A DNA stretch of 64,000 nucleotides, taken from positions 266,092 through 330,091 of the forward strand of contig NZ_VIRL01000002.1 of NCBI RefSeq assembly GCF_006874465.1. Reading direction: 5' to 3'. Shown here piece by piece: positions 17,090 to 25,614 of this stretch. Within the stretch, counting starts at the first letter, position 1. Every line of letters starts with the position of its first letter. Source of the DNA: Microbispora bryophytorum (GTDB lineage: Bacteria > Actinomycetota > Actinomycetes > Streptosporangiales > Streptosporangiaceae). Made by a program: the position numbers and the translations under genes. Below the pieces are notes generated by a model. That model saw only the letters and a list, made by a program, of their open reading frames with translations. It was not told where the DNA came from and searched no databases.

Positions 17090-19972
17090 TCAGCCGTCCG
17101 GGGCGGCGCGCCCGCCGTCGAGCAGGGCCAGCTCCTCCCGGGCGAAGTCCACCCAGTAGCCGGCCCCGCACCCCTGCGCGACCGCCAAGGTCTCCCGCAG
17201 GTACGCGCGCGCCCTGTCGAACCTGCCCATGAGGCGTTCGGCCTGGCCCAACCGGCCGAGGCACCTCGGTTCCATGCCGCGAAAGCGGTTCTCCCTCATG
17301 AGGACGAGGGCCTTCTCGTAGAGCTCTGCCACGGACGGGTGATCCTCCTGGACCAGGTGGACCTCGGCCATGGCCATCAGCGCGTCCGCGCGGTGCATGG
17401 CGTCCCCGGCCTCTCTCGCGAGCGACTCCATCTCGGTGTACGCCGCCACGGCGGCCGCCACGTCTCCCAGGCCGAGTTGTGCCGAGCCGACGCACAAGAG
17501 GGCGTGGCGTTCGCCCACCGCCGCGCCTATCTCCCTCGCGATGCGCAGTTGCTCCCGCGCCGACGACAGGGCCTCCTCGTGCACCTTGAGCGAGGTGAGC
17601 ATGACGGCGAGGTTTCCCAGGGCCCTCATCCGGGAGAAGGGGTCCCCGATCGTGCGCCGCAGGGCCACCTCGGCACGCTGGTGGAGGAGGGCCTCCTCGT
17701 AGCGTCCGCTGTGGTCCAGACCCTGTGCGAGGTAACCGTGTGCGAGGGCGGAGATCCCCTGGTCATCGAGCCGATCGCCCACCTCGAGCGCCTTGCGGCT
17801 GAGGGTCAGGATGTCAAGGTTGTGGCCGGTGAACACGAGGGGCCAGTGAAAGGAGAAAATCAGGTGGGCGCCGGAACGCGCGAGACACGAGTTCCCGGAC
17901 GCCATCGCCTGGGCGGCCACGGCGATGACGTTGGCGCGTTCCCGCACCAGCCACGCGGACGCGTCCGCGCTGCCGGTCAGCGCGAACTGCTCACACCCGG
18001 CGAACTCGTGTGGTGGATGCACCCGATGCGGGTCGATCAGTTTCATGGCCAGGCGCGCGGTCGTCCCGTACAGGCCGATCACGCGGTCGAGGGCGTCGTC
18101 GCGGTCGCGCTCGCTCAGGCGCCGCTCGGCCAGTTCCATCGCGAAGAGCCGGACCAGGTCATGGAGACGGAACCGGCCGTGCTCGCCTGGTTCGGCCAGA
18201 TTCGCCCGCACCAGGCGGGCCACGGTGCGCTCTGCCGCGTCCCGCGGCACGTCGAGGAGGGCCGCCACGACGTCGGCCGTGGCGTCCGGCACGTGTGGAA
18301 CCCCCAGGTGGCACAGGGCCGCGGCCGCCGCCCGGTCGAGCTGATTCGGGCCCGCCGCCAGCAGGTCGTGGCTGAGCTGGAGGCTGGCGCGCACCGCGAG
18401 ATCGCCCGACTCCAGCTCGTGCAGCGCCCGCCGTTGGTCGCGCAGCCGGGAGTTCAGCTCCGACAGGGGCATGTGCCGGTTTTCCGTGAGGCGTGCCGCC
18501 GCGAGGCGCAGGGCGAGGGGCAGCCTGCCGCACAGGTCCGCCAGCTCGGCGGCGGCGGCCGGGTCGGCGGCGACCCGCTCGGCGCCGACCAGCTTCGCCA
18601 GCACAGTGACCGCCTCCGACCGCAACATCCTGCCGAGGACGAGCTGGACGCAGTCGTCGGCCACCGCGAACGACTCCCGGCTCGTCACGAGCAGGGCGTT
18701 CCCGGCCGGCAGGCCCAGCAGAGGGCGGACCTGTTCGGGACCCGCGGCGTCGTCCAGGACGATCAGCATGCGCCGCCCGAGCAGGCGGTCCCTGAGCATG
18801 CTCGCGGCTTCGCCGGGGTCGGACGGCACCGCCTCCGCATGCACCCCGAGGTCCCGCAGCAGTCTGCCGAGCAGGGTGAGAGAGCTCAGCCGGGTGACCC
18901 CCGGTGTCGCCCCGAGCAGGTTCACATACAGGCAGCCGTCGGGATAGTGGTCGCTCGCCGCGTGCGCCGCATGCACGGCGAGCGTGGACTTGCCCGCTCC
19001 GGCCGTGCCGGTGACGGCTACGACGGACTGCGGGTCGCCCCCGTCCCAGGGCGCGAGCAGCGCCCGCAGGCGCACCAGCATCGCGGTCCGTCCGACGAAG
19101 ACACGGCTGTCGCGCGGAAGCTGGTGAGGGGCCCGGGCCGGCGGTGGCAGGGCGCTCTCCCCGGATGTCCGGACGGCGAGGGAGGGGTCGGCTCGCAGGA
19201 TGAGCTCGTACGCCCGCCGCAGGGGTTCGCCGGGATCGACGCCGAGGTGTTCGGCGAGCAGACGCCTCGTGTCGTGGAAGACCTCCAGTGCCTCCGCCTG
19301 CCGTCCGCAGCGGTACAGCGCGAGCATCAGCAGTTCCCGGGGGCGTTCCCGCAGCGGGGCCTCCGCGGTCAGCGCGGTGAGCGCGTCGAGCGACTCCTGG
19401 TGCCGGCCCAGTCGCAGCAACGCGTCGGCGTAGTCCTCCCGCGCCGTCAGGCGCATACTTTCGAGCCGGGCCCGTTCGGCCTCGCAGAAGGGGCCCGGAA
19501 GGCCGCCGAGCGCGGGGCCCGCCCACAGCCCCAGCCCGGCCTCCAGCTCGCGCAGCCAGGCGGGGAGGTCCTGCTTGGCCTGGAAACGGCGGGCCTCGGC
19601 GAGGCGCTGCTCGAAGTCCTCGGCGTCGGTCCGGCACGCGTCCCGCGCCAGGCTGTAGCCGTTCGCGGACTGGGTGAGCAACGTGAACGGCCCGCGCCTG
19701 CCGCGCTCCGGTTCGAGCAGCCGCCTCAGCCCGGCCACGTAGGTGTAGAGGCTCTGCTCGGCGGTCTTCGGGGCGGCGGCACCCCACAGGGCGTCGATGA
19801 GCCTGTCCTTCGTGACGAGGCGGCCCGCCTGCGCGGCGAGCACCCAGAGGGTGGCCCGCTGTAGCGGCGGCCCCGGGTTCACCTGCCGGTCCGTCAGCCA
19901 CGCGGTCACCGGTCCGAGGACCCGGAGCCGGAGCCCACCACCCCCGCCGAATTCACCCTGTGCCGTCCCCAT
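17090..19972 (-). CDS. AfsR-like SARP regulator (OmpR-HTH, BTAD, NB-ARC, TPR), copy 1
   Basis: 960 residues. The OmpR-type winged helix is at about 14-110 (RLRVLGPVTAWL, TAEQSLYTYVAGLRRLLEP), followed by the BTAD at about 115-265 (LMLALYRCGRQAEALEVFHDTRR). An NB-ARC ATPase has Walker A GTAGAGKST (322-330), Walker B LIVLDD (403-408), TSRES (430-434) and the GLPL-like GRLPLALRLAA. A TPR-rich C-terminal half follows. The architecture is that of AfsR, a STAND-type transcriptional activator of antibiotic genes. It lies 28 bp downstream of a homologous gene on the same strand, probably one transcript. No biosynthetic genes are nearby, so the targets must be distant. Confidence 0.92.
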   Translation of the reverse strand: MGTAQGEFGGGGGLRLRVLGPVTAWLTDRQVNPGPPLQRATLWVLAAQAGRLVTKDRLIDALWGAAAPKTAEQSLYTYVAGLRRLLEPERGRRGPFTLLTQSANGYSLARDACRTDAEDFEQRLAEARRFQAKQDLPAWLRELEAGLGLWAGPALGGLPGPFCEAERARLESMRLTAREDYADALLRLGRHQESLDALTALTAEAPLRERPRELLMLALYRCGRQAEALEVFHDTRRLLAEHLGVDPGEPLRRAYELILRADPSLAVRTSGESALPPPARAPHQLPRDSRVFVGRTAMLVRLRALLAPWDGGDPQSVVAVTGTAGAGKSTLAVHAAHAASDHYPDGCLYVNLLGATPGVTRLSSLTLLGRLLRDLGVHAEAVPSDPGEAASMLRDRLLGRRMLIVLDDAAGPEQVRPLLGLPAGNALLVTSRESFAVADDCVQLVLGRMLRSEAVTVLAKLVGAERVAADPAAAAELADLCGRLPLALRLAAARLTENRHMPLSELNSRLRDQRRALHELESGDLAVRASLQLSHDLLAAGPNQLDRAAAAALCHLGVPHVPDATADVVAALLDVPRDAAERTVARLVRANLAEPGEHGRFRLHDLVRLFAMELAERRLSERDRDDALDRVIGLYGTTARLAMKLIDPHRVHPPHEFAGCEQFALTGSADASAWLVRERANVIAVAAQAMASGNSCLARSGAHLIFSFHWPLVFTGHNLDILTLSRKALEVGDRLDDQGISALAHGYLAQGLDHSGRYEEALLHQRAEVALRRTIGDPFSRMRALGNLAVMLTSLKVHEEALSSAREQLRIAREIGAAVGERHALLCVGSAQLGLGDVAAAVAAYTEMESLAREAGDAMHRADALMAMAEVHLVQEDHPSVAELYEKALVLMRENRFRGMEPRCLGRLGQAERLMGRFDRARAYLRETLAVAQGCGAGYWVDFAREELALLDGGRAAPDG

Positions 19973-20000
19973 GGACGTCCTGTCCCTCCCCCGCCGACGA

Positions 20001-22919
20001 TCAACTGATGAGTGCCGCGCGGGGCGGCACCCCTCGGGCCAGGCTCAGCTCGGGGAAGGCCGTCTCGATGACGCGCAGTTCGTCTTCCAGCAACCGGGAG
20101 AGATGCTCGTCCCCGGACCGCTGCCGCACCGCCAGCGCCTCCCGGGCGTAGGCCAGGGCCTGTGCCGGCTCGTTCAGGAGACGGTGCACCCTGACGAGCA
20201 AGGCGAGCGACTCGCACTCGTTGACCCGGAAGCCGATCTCCCGGGCCTGACGCAGGCCGCGCTCGAGGTAGGACTTCGCCGTCTGCGGATCGCCTCGGTC
20301 CAGGCACAGCTCGGAAAGCAACGAGAGGCCGATCGTCTCGTGGTAGCGGTCTCCTGCGGCCTGCGCGAGTGCGAGTCCCTCCTCGACCAGGCTCATGGCC
20401 GCCGTCAGGTCGCCCAGCTTCCGACAGGCAATCGCCCCGGTCAGCAGCGAATGACGCTCGCCGACCTCGGAGCCGATCTCCCTGGCGATCGCGCGCTGGA
20501 CCTCCGTCTGCTCACGGGCCTCCGCGTACCGCTCGAGCTTGAGAAGGGCGACGCCCAGGTTGCCCAGGGCGCGCATCTCGCCGAACCGGTCGCGCAGGCG
20601 GCGTCTCAGTTCGAGCTCGGCCTGCTGGTGCAGCAGGGCCTCGGCCGCCCTGCCGAGGTTCAGCAGCGCGAAGGCGATCTGGCCGTGGGCCAGGGACTGG
20701 ATTTCCTGGTCGCCGGTCCGTTCGCCCACGGCCAGGGCCTGCCTGTTGAGGTCGCGCTGCTCGCGGCGGTGCGCGCCCCTCGCCAGCTGCCAGGTGAGGG
20801 CGAACCCGACGTAGGCCCCCAGCCGTGCGACGTCGTCGTTGTCGCTCTGCATCGCCTGTGTGGCGGTGGCGACCACGTCCGGCAGCTCCTCCTCCAGCCA
20901 GTCCCTGGCCTCGTCCCCTGTCGCGAGCGCGAGCGGAGGCTGTGTTACGGCGGGCCAGGGAAGCTGCACGCGGTGGGGGTCGAGCACCGTGCTGGCGTGG
21001 CGTGCGGTCGCCCCGTAGAAACCGAGCGCGCCCATGAGCGCGTCCTTGCGCGCCTCCGGCGTGAGACGGGCGTCCGCGAGCTCGATCGTGAACAGCCGCA
21101 CGAGGTCGTGGAGGCGGTAGCGGCCTGGTCCCGAGATTTCCAGCAGGTGTGCGCGTGCGAGGCGGTCGAGGGCGCGCTCGGCGGCGTCGACCGGTTCGCC
21201 GAGGAGGGCGGACACCAGCTCTGGGGTCAAACTCGCCACGTGCAGGGCGCCGAGGCGACACATCGTCCGCGCGGCCAGCCGGTCGAGTTCGCCGCCATGG
21301 GCCAGACCCTCGTAGCTCAGTTCCAGACTCGAGCGGACGGCCCTTCGGCCCGCCTCCAGCTCGTGCAGCGTACGCCGCCGGTCTTCCAGCCTCGTGCCCA
21401 GATCCCGCACCGTCCAGTCCGGACGTTCGGCGAGCCGGGCGGCGGCCAGGCGCAGGGCCAGCGGCAGCAGGTCGCACAGGTGCGCCAGGCGGTCAGCGGC
21501 GGCCGGGTCCGCCGCGATCCGTTCCGCTCCCACGAGCTTCGCCAGCACGGTGACCGCCTCCGACCGCAGCAGCCTCCTGAGCACGAGCTGGACGCAGTCG
21601 TCGGTCTCCGCGTGCGACTCGCGGCTCGTGATCAGCACGGCGTTGCCGGACGGCAGACCCAGCAGGGCGCGCACCTGCCCGGGCCCCGCCGCGTCGTCGA
21701 GCAGGATGAGGGTCCTGCGTCCCTCCAGCCGGTCGCGCAGCACCGCGGCGGCCTCGTCCTCCTCGGACGGCACGGCCCCGCCCGGCAGCCCCAGGGCGCG
21801 CAGGAGCCGGCTGAGCACGTCGATCGGCTTCAGGCGCTCGACCCCCGGCGTCGCCCCCTGGAGGTTGACGTACAGCTGTCCGTCCGGGAACGCATGGGAG
21901 GATGCGTGGGCGGCCTGTACGGCAAGTGCGGACTTGCCCGACCCGGGGGCCCCGGTGATCGCGACCACCGCCTGCGGGGGTCCGCCGTCCCAAGGGGAGA
22001 GCAGGGACCGCAGGCGGACCCGTTCCTCGGTCCGGCCCACCAAGCCGCTCGTCGGCCGCGGCAGCTGGCGGGGAGGCCGCGCCGGGGACTCGACGCCGCG
22101 CACGCCGTCCCGCGCCAGCGCGAGCGAGGGATCGGCACGCAGGATCAGTTCGTACCGCTCACGCAGGGGCGTGCCGGGATCCACGCCGAGCCGCTCCGCC
22201 AGCAGGCGTTTGACGTCCATGTACGCCTGGAGAGCGTCGGCCTGCCTGCCACAGCGGTACAGCGCGAGCATGAGCAGGTCGCGGGTGCGCTCCCGCAGGG
22301 GAGCCTCCGCGGCCAGCTCGGTCAGCGCCGCCGCCGCCTCCTGGTGCAGCCCGAGGTCGAGCAGCGTGTCGGCGTGGTCCTCCCGCGCCGACAGGCGCAA
22401 CTCCTCCAGCCGGGCCCGTTCCGCCTCCGCGAAGGGGCCGGGGATGCCGCACAGGGCGGGCCCCGACCAGCACGACAGGGCGGCGTCCAGTGCGCGCAGG
22501 CCGCTGCGGCGGTCGCCCGCGCCGTGCAGCCGGCGCGCCTCGGCCAGATGGCGTTCGAAGTCCTCCACGTCCACCTGCATGGGCCCGTGTTCTAACGCGT
22601 AGCCGCGCGACCGGTTCACCAGGACGGCGTATGGACCGCGCCTGCCGGGGTGGGGCTCCAGCACCCGCCGGAGGCCGGCGATGTAGGTGTAGACGCTCTG
22701 CTCGGCCGTGTTCGGGGGGCGATCCCCCCAAAGACCAGTGATCAGCATGTCCTTGGTCGTGACCTGACCGGGCCGTGCGGCGAGGAGGCACAGGCCCGCG
22801 CGCTGCAGAGGCGGCCCAAGTTCGACGGGCCGGCCTTCGCGCCATGCGGCGACGGGCCCCAGCAACTGGAGGCGAAAAGGTAAGTGCTGGGGTGTTTCAC
22901 GCTCTTTCGCGTTATCCAT
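20001..22919 (-). CDS. AfsR-like SARP regulator (OmpR-HTH, BTAD, NB-ARC, TPR), copy 2
   Basis: 972 residues from the ATG at 22919, with GGAG about nine bases upstream; an in-frame extension to 23018 is less convincing. Domain order is identical to the adjacent paralogue: OmpR-type HTH about 15-110, BTAD about 115-265, NB-ARC with Walker A GAPGSGKS (323-330), Walker B LILLDD and TSRES, then TPRs such as ALGNLGVALLKLERYAEARE. Long stretches are near-identical to copy 1, for example LRSEAVTVLAKLVGAER, which shows a tandem duplication. It is the first gene of the pair and is preceded by the 0.8-kb low-GC spacer. Confidence 0.91.
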   Translation of the reverse strand: MDNAKERETPQHLPFRLQLLGPVAAWREGRPVELGPPLQRAGLCLLAARPGQVTTKDMLITGLWGDRPPNTAEQSVYTYIAGLRRVLEPHPGRRGPYAVLVNRSRGYALEHGPMQVDVEDFERHLAEARRLHGAGDRRSGLRALDAALSCWSGPALCGIPGPFAEAERARLEELRLSAREDHADTLLDLGLHQEAAAALTELAAEAPLRERTRDLLMLALYRCGRQADALQAYMDVKRLLAERLGVDPGTPLRERYELILRADPSLALARDGVRGVESPARPPRQLPRPTSGLVGRTEERVRLRSLLSPWDGGPPQAVVAITGAPGSGKSALAVQAAHASSHAFPDGQLYVNLQGATPGVERLKPIDVLSRLLRALGLPGGAVPSEEDEAAAVLRDRLEGRRTLILLDDAAGPGQVRALLGLPSGNAVLITSRESHAETDDCVQLVLRRLLRSEAVTVLAKLVGAERIAADPAAADRLAHLCDLLPLALRLAAARLAERPDWTVRDLGTRLEDRRRTLHELEAGRRAVRSSLELSYEGLAHGGELDRLAARTMCRLGALHVASLTPELVSALLGEPVDAAERALDRLARAHLLEISGPGRYRLHDLVRLFTIELADARLTPEARKDALMGALGFYGATARHASTVLDPHRVQLPWPAVTQPPLALATGDEARDWLEEELPDVVATATQAMQSDNDDVARLGAYVGFALTWQLARGAHRREQRDLNRQALAVGERTGDQEIQSLAHGQIAFALLNLGRAAEALLHQQAELELRRRLRDRFGEMRALGNLGVALLKLERYAEAREQTEVQRAIAREIGSEVGERHSLLTGAIACRKLGDLTAAMSLVEEGLALAQAAGDRYHETIGLSLLSELCLDRGDPQTAKSYLERGLRQAREIGFRVNECESLALLVRVHRLLNEPAQALAYAREALAVRQRSGDEHLSRLLEDELRVIETAFPELSLARGVPPRAALIS

Positions 22920-23654
22920 ACGTCGTCGGACTCCATGCGGTAGCGGCACAGACGCGTTCTGTGGAGAACTGTCGGGACCGGCTGGCGGCGCTGGTGCGGG
23001 AACCCCGCGCTCCATCACTCACAGCGTCCCTCGACGTTCCTCCACTACTACTGCATTACCAAGTCATCCCGTGTTCGCCGCTCGCGGCGGCCCAGGCCCG
23101 CCGACTTCGACAGAACCTCAAATATGCCAGCAGGTATCTAAATTTCGTCTAGATATGTGTAGGCCCTGAGGTCACGCCCCTCGTGGTCGGACTCAAGGAG
23201 GGAACCTCCCCGCCGACAGCCGCGTCGCTCGGACTGAACGCGGGAGGGCTCCGTCCGGTCTGAGCCTGATGCGCCCCTACGACGGGGGGTCTGCGCCCTG
23301 TGTGAACGTAGGTCTGAGTCGGGCGTACGTCGGTGTTGAGCCCGCCACGGGCGAGACCGGGGAGGGCGGCCGAGACGGGGTTCAGCGTCTGCCGTCATGA
23401 TCTTTCAATCAACAATGCTCGGTCCGAGCCCGCCGAATTGCAACTCCGGATCACCGGTCGAGCCCCATTTTCCGAGTGTATGGAGATGATTCATAAAAAT
23501 GAAAACGATCGACGGAAGGGGCACTTATCGTTCGACGAACAATGAGGGCGTCTGGGGCCGGCCGATCGAATGAAAATTGGAATGGCGATAGTCCTGAATC
23601 GGGCGGCGTCGCAAATCCTGAACAATTCTGGGTGGGGTGCCGCTGTCCACCGGG
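22920..23654. other. Low-GC intergenic spacer without a convincing gene
   Basis: About 735 bp upstream of the SARP pair, with stretches far less GC-rich than the genes (23040-23165, 23390-23560). Open frames here lack ribosome sites and actinomycete codon bias. It holds TATCTA (23135-23140) and TAGATA (23150-23155) as an inverted repeat that overlaps the 13-base motif shared with 1143-1155, and GTTCG-A-CGAAC at 23530-23540. A regulatory region for the SARP genes, or a decayed gene, would both fit. Confidence 0.5.
23135..23161. promoter_or_regulatory. Inverted repeat TATCTA-N9-TAGATA with repeated 13-mer
   Basis: TATCTA at 23135-23140 and TAGATA at 23150-23155 are exact reverse complements. 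The right arm lies within CTAGATATGTGTA (23149-23161), which recurs at 1143-1155. It is 216 bp or more upstream of the SARP start. Candidate operator; no direct evidence. Confidence 0.35.
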
Positions 23655-23709
23655 CGCCAGAGAGGATGCATGGACGGTACGGGGCGCTTCCTGATGTGCA
23701 TCTCTGGCG
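23655..23709 (-). terminator. Imperfect hairpin downstream of the small peptide gene
   Basis: Arms 23655-23670 and 23697-23709 pair over about 13 bp (CGCCAGAG plus ATGCA) with a 3-base bulge and a 26-base loop. The hairpin begins 28 bases after the stop codon of the small gene on the minus strand. It could end that transcript or protect its 3' end. No U tract. Confidence 0.35.
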
Positions 23710-23737
23710 TCCCGGCGCGGCTACCAGGCGGCTTCGA

Positions 23738-23872
23738 TCAGCAGCAGTCCAACCGAAGCAGATTTTTCGCCTCCGTAGGAGACGAGGAAGCGCTCGCGGG
23801 CGTAACATCACCACCAACCGCCAGTATGGCGGAAATGATGACGGTAAGAACGGGTAGGGCAAGGCGGCGCAC
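23738..23872 (-). CDS. Small exported peptide (44 residues), candidate signal for the divergent XRE-TPR regulator
   Basis: A 44-residue gene on the minus strand from a GTG. GGGAG lies exactly seven bases upstream (23884-23880), an excellent ribosome site. The protein has a complete signal-peptide layout: basic MRR, a hydrophobic core at 4-21 (LALPVLTVIISAILAVGG), then TPASA at 24-28 as a likely signal-peptidase site. Cleavage there would leave SSSPTEAKNLLRLDCC, which ends in two cysteines. It faces an XRE-TPR regulator across 55 bp containing a 16-bp near-palindrome. What is seen is the ORF, the ribosome site and the signal peptide. That the product is an extracellular signal is inference from RRNPP systems of Firmicutes. 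It could also be a small cell-surface or lipoprotein-like peptide, though the cysteines sit at the wrong end for lipidation. Confidence 0.65.
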   Translation of the reverse strand: MRRLALPVLTVIISAILAVGGDVTPASASSSPTEAKNLLRLDCC

Positions 23873-23903
23873 GGTGGATCTCCCATCAGCTCAGACTGCC
23901 GGG

Positions 23904-23919
23904 CCTACAATATTGCAGG
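23904..23919. promoter_or_regulatory. 16-bp near-palindrome in the peptide/regulator divergent promoter
   Basis: CCTACAATATTGCAGG is an inverted repeat with only one mismatched pair (CCT-x-CAAT / ATTG-x-AGG). It lies in the 55-bp spacer between the peptide gene (start 23872, minus) and the XRE-TPR gene (start 23928, plus). It contains TACAAT and, on the other strand, TATTGT, both -10-like. A regulator bound here could control both genes. Candidate operator of the XRE-TPR protein. Confidence 0.5.
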
Positions 23920-23927
23920 AGTTGCCA

Positions 23928-25220
23928 ATGGCGGCGCAAGATCTGGTCGGACAGCGCATCAAGGCGATTCGCCGTCAGCGTGGGCTCTCGCAAGCCCAGT
24001 TGGCGCATCCCGAACTCTCCGACAGTTATGTATCGCTCATCGAAAGTGGCAAGCGCACGCCCACCCCTGCCGTCCTCGAACTGCTCGCGCAGAAGCTGGA
24101 CTGCTCGCTGACCTACCTCGTCAACGGCGTCACGGCCGAGCAGATGGAAGACCTGGAAGTCGGCCTCAGCTTCGCTCGCATGGCGCTGGAGAACGGCGAG
24201 GTCGCCGAGGCTCGCCGCCGGTACGCGGAGTTGCTCGCCGACGGCAACCTGCAGGGTCTCGCGTCGCTCCGGGTGGATGCCCGCTACGGTTACGCACTGG
24301 CCTCCGAGGCGTGTGGCGAGCTCGCCGAGGCCATCTCCGTGCTCGAGGAACTCGGCGAGTCCGAGTCGGACGCGATGCCGAAGGAGCGCAAGATCGCCGT
24401 GGCCCTGGCGCTGTGCCGGTGCCATCGGGAGCGGGGCGACTACTCGGCCGCCGTACAGGTGGGTGAGCACGCGCTCGACACCATGTCCCGATCCGGATGG
24501 AGCGACGCTCTAGTGGAGCTCGGTGCCACGCTGCTGAGCGTCTACCTGGCGCGGGGCGACCTGCTGCGGGCAGGGCACTTCGCCGCCGAACTGATCGCGG
24601 CGGCGGAAGCCCTGGGAACCCCCCGTGCGACGGTCGCGTCGTCCTGGAACGCCGCTCATGTGGCCGAGCGGGCGGGACGCGGGGAGGAGGCCCTTGCCCT
24701 GATTGAGCGTGCGCTGGTGATCCAGTCGGAGACCGGCGAGCCGCGCAACTTGGCGCGCCTCCGGCAGACGCACGCGAACATGGTGCTGAGGCTGCACCCG
24801 GAGGAGTCGGAGAAGGCACGCGACCTCCTGCTCAGGGCGCAGCGGGACATGGAAGGCGCCGCTACCAGCGCCTTCGACAGAGCGCAGGGCGCTCTCGACC
24901 TCGCATGGGTGGAGATCGTCCTTCACCACCCCGAGCAGGCCGTCGAGTACGCGCAGGCCGCCGTCGATTTGGTGCGCGGCACCTCGGGGTGGCTGGAGAC
25001 GCGGGCCGCCCTGATCCTCAGCCAGGCGCGTTTCCTGCTCCACCAGGACGAGGAGGCGGCCGCGGAGCTGGACAATGTGAGCCATTGGCTGGAGAGCGCA
25101 CGGGCCACACGGAAAGCGGCCGAAGACTGGACGACGATCGCGGAGATGCGCCGCCGCATCGGCGACGAGTCGCAGAGTGTGGCCGCCTATCAGCGCGCCC
25201 TTGCCTCCGCCGGACTGTGA
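23928..25220 (+). CDS. XRE-family HTH regulator with TPR C-terminal domain (RRNPP-like architecture)
   Basis: 430 residues. Residues 8-65 are an XRE/HTH_3 domain (IKAIRRQRGLSQAQLA, then YVSLIESGKRTPTPAVLELLAQKL). The rest, about 75-430, is all-helical with TPR-like pairs such as EVAEARRRYAELLADGN, GDYSAAVQVGEHALDT, GEEALALIERALVI and DESQSVAAYQRAL at the end. The ATG has AGGAG six bases upstream (23917-23921). The frame is open further 5' but without codon bias. This layout is shared with peptide-sensing regulators (Rgg, PlcR, AimR type) and with actinobacterial NsdA-like proteins. The divergent small exported peptide is the natural candidate ligand. Confidence 0.9.
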   Translation: MAAQDLVGQRIKAIRRQRGLSQAQLAHPELSDSYVSLIESGKRTPTPAVLELLAQKLDCSLTYLVNGVTAEQMEDLEVGLSFARMALENGEVAEARRRYAELLADGNLQGLASLRVDARYGYALASEACGELAEAISVLEELGESESDAMPKERKIAVALALCRCHRERGDYSAAVQVGEHALDTMSRSGWSDALVELGATLLSVYLARGDLLRAGHFAAELIAAAEALGTPRATVASSWNAAHVAERAGRGEEALALIERALVIQSETGEPRNLARLRQTHANMVLRLHPEESEKARDLLLRAQRDMEGAATSAFDRAQGALDLAWVEIVLHHPEQAVEYAQAAVDLVRGTSGWLETRAALILSQARFLLHQDEEAAAELDNVSHWLESARATRKAAEDWTTIAEMRRRIGDESQSVAAYQRALASAGL

Positions 25221-25614
25221 CCAGCCGTCGTTTCAGGACGATCTGGTAGCGCGTGCGGTGCTTCGAAAGGCCCGCACGGCCCGGAGCCGGGCCTCGAGCG
25301 GCGTGGACGCACCCGTGCCTTCCGTCGGTCTGAGCGGTCCCGGCCGTCTGAGTCGTCCGCTCAGCCCGTCTCCGGCCGGTGAGGAGCGCGTATCGTCATC
25401 GCCGCCGCACTGGCGCTCCGGCGATGGCGGACGGATCCCGCCTCGGGACGCTTCCCGGCGCGTTCCCGAACGGTGGGCCTCCGGGACACCGGCGGAGGCG
25501 CCACGGGTTTTGCGGCTGTCCCTGGTCTGCCGGCAAGGGGCTCGCCGGGGTCATCCTCAGTACTCCGGTGCGAGGTATGGACCGGGCCCCCACCTCGGTA
25601 GCCTGGGAGGTGCC
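25221..25614. other. Intergenic gap, 394 bp, no gene seen
   Basis: Between the XRE-TPR and copC genes. A GGCCCGGAGCCGGGCC hairpin-forming sequence lies near 25278-25293 and may terminate the upstream gene. The remainder is GC-rich with short frames lacking ribosome sites. The copC promoter must lie in its distal part; I could not define it. Confidence 0.5.

Noticed and set aside
16901..22595. Long plus-strand open frames opposite the two SARP genes
   Set aside because: Antisense shadows produced by high third-position GC; the minus-strand frames hold complete HTH, BTAD and NB-ARC motifs.
17090..22919. NB-ARC/TPR proteins read as anti-phage STAND (Avs-like) defence genes
   Set aside because: The intact OmpR-type HTH and BTAD at the N-termini, and absence of any nuclease or effector domain, identify them as AfsR-like regulators.
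23138..23398. 86-codon minus-strand frame in the spacer
   Set aside because: Arg/Ser/Pro-rich composition typical of a chance frame, weak ribosome site.
23486..23545. 19-codon frame MIHKNENDRRKGHLSFDEQ in the low-GC spacer
   Set aside because: GGAG directly abuts the ATG so initiation is unlikely; no signal peptide or other support.
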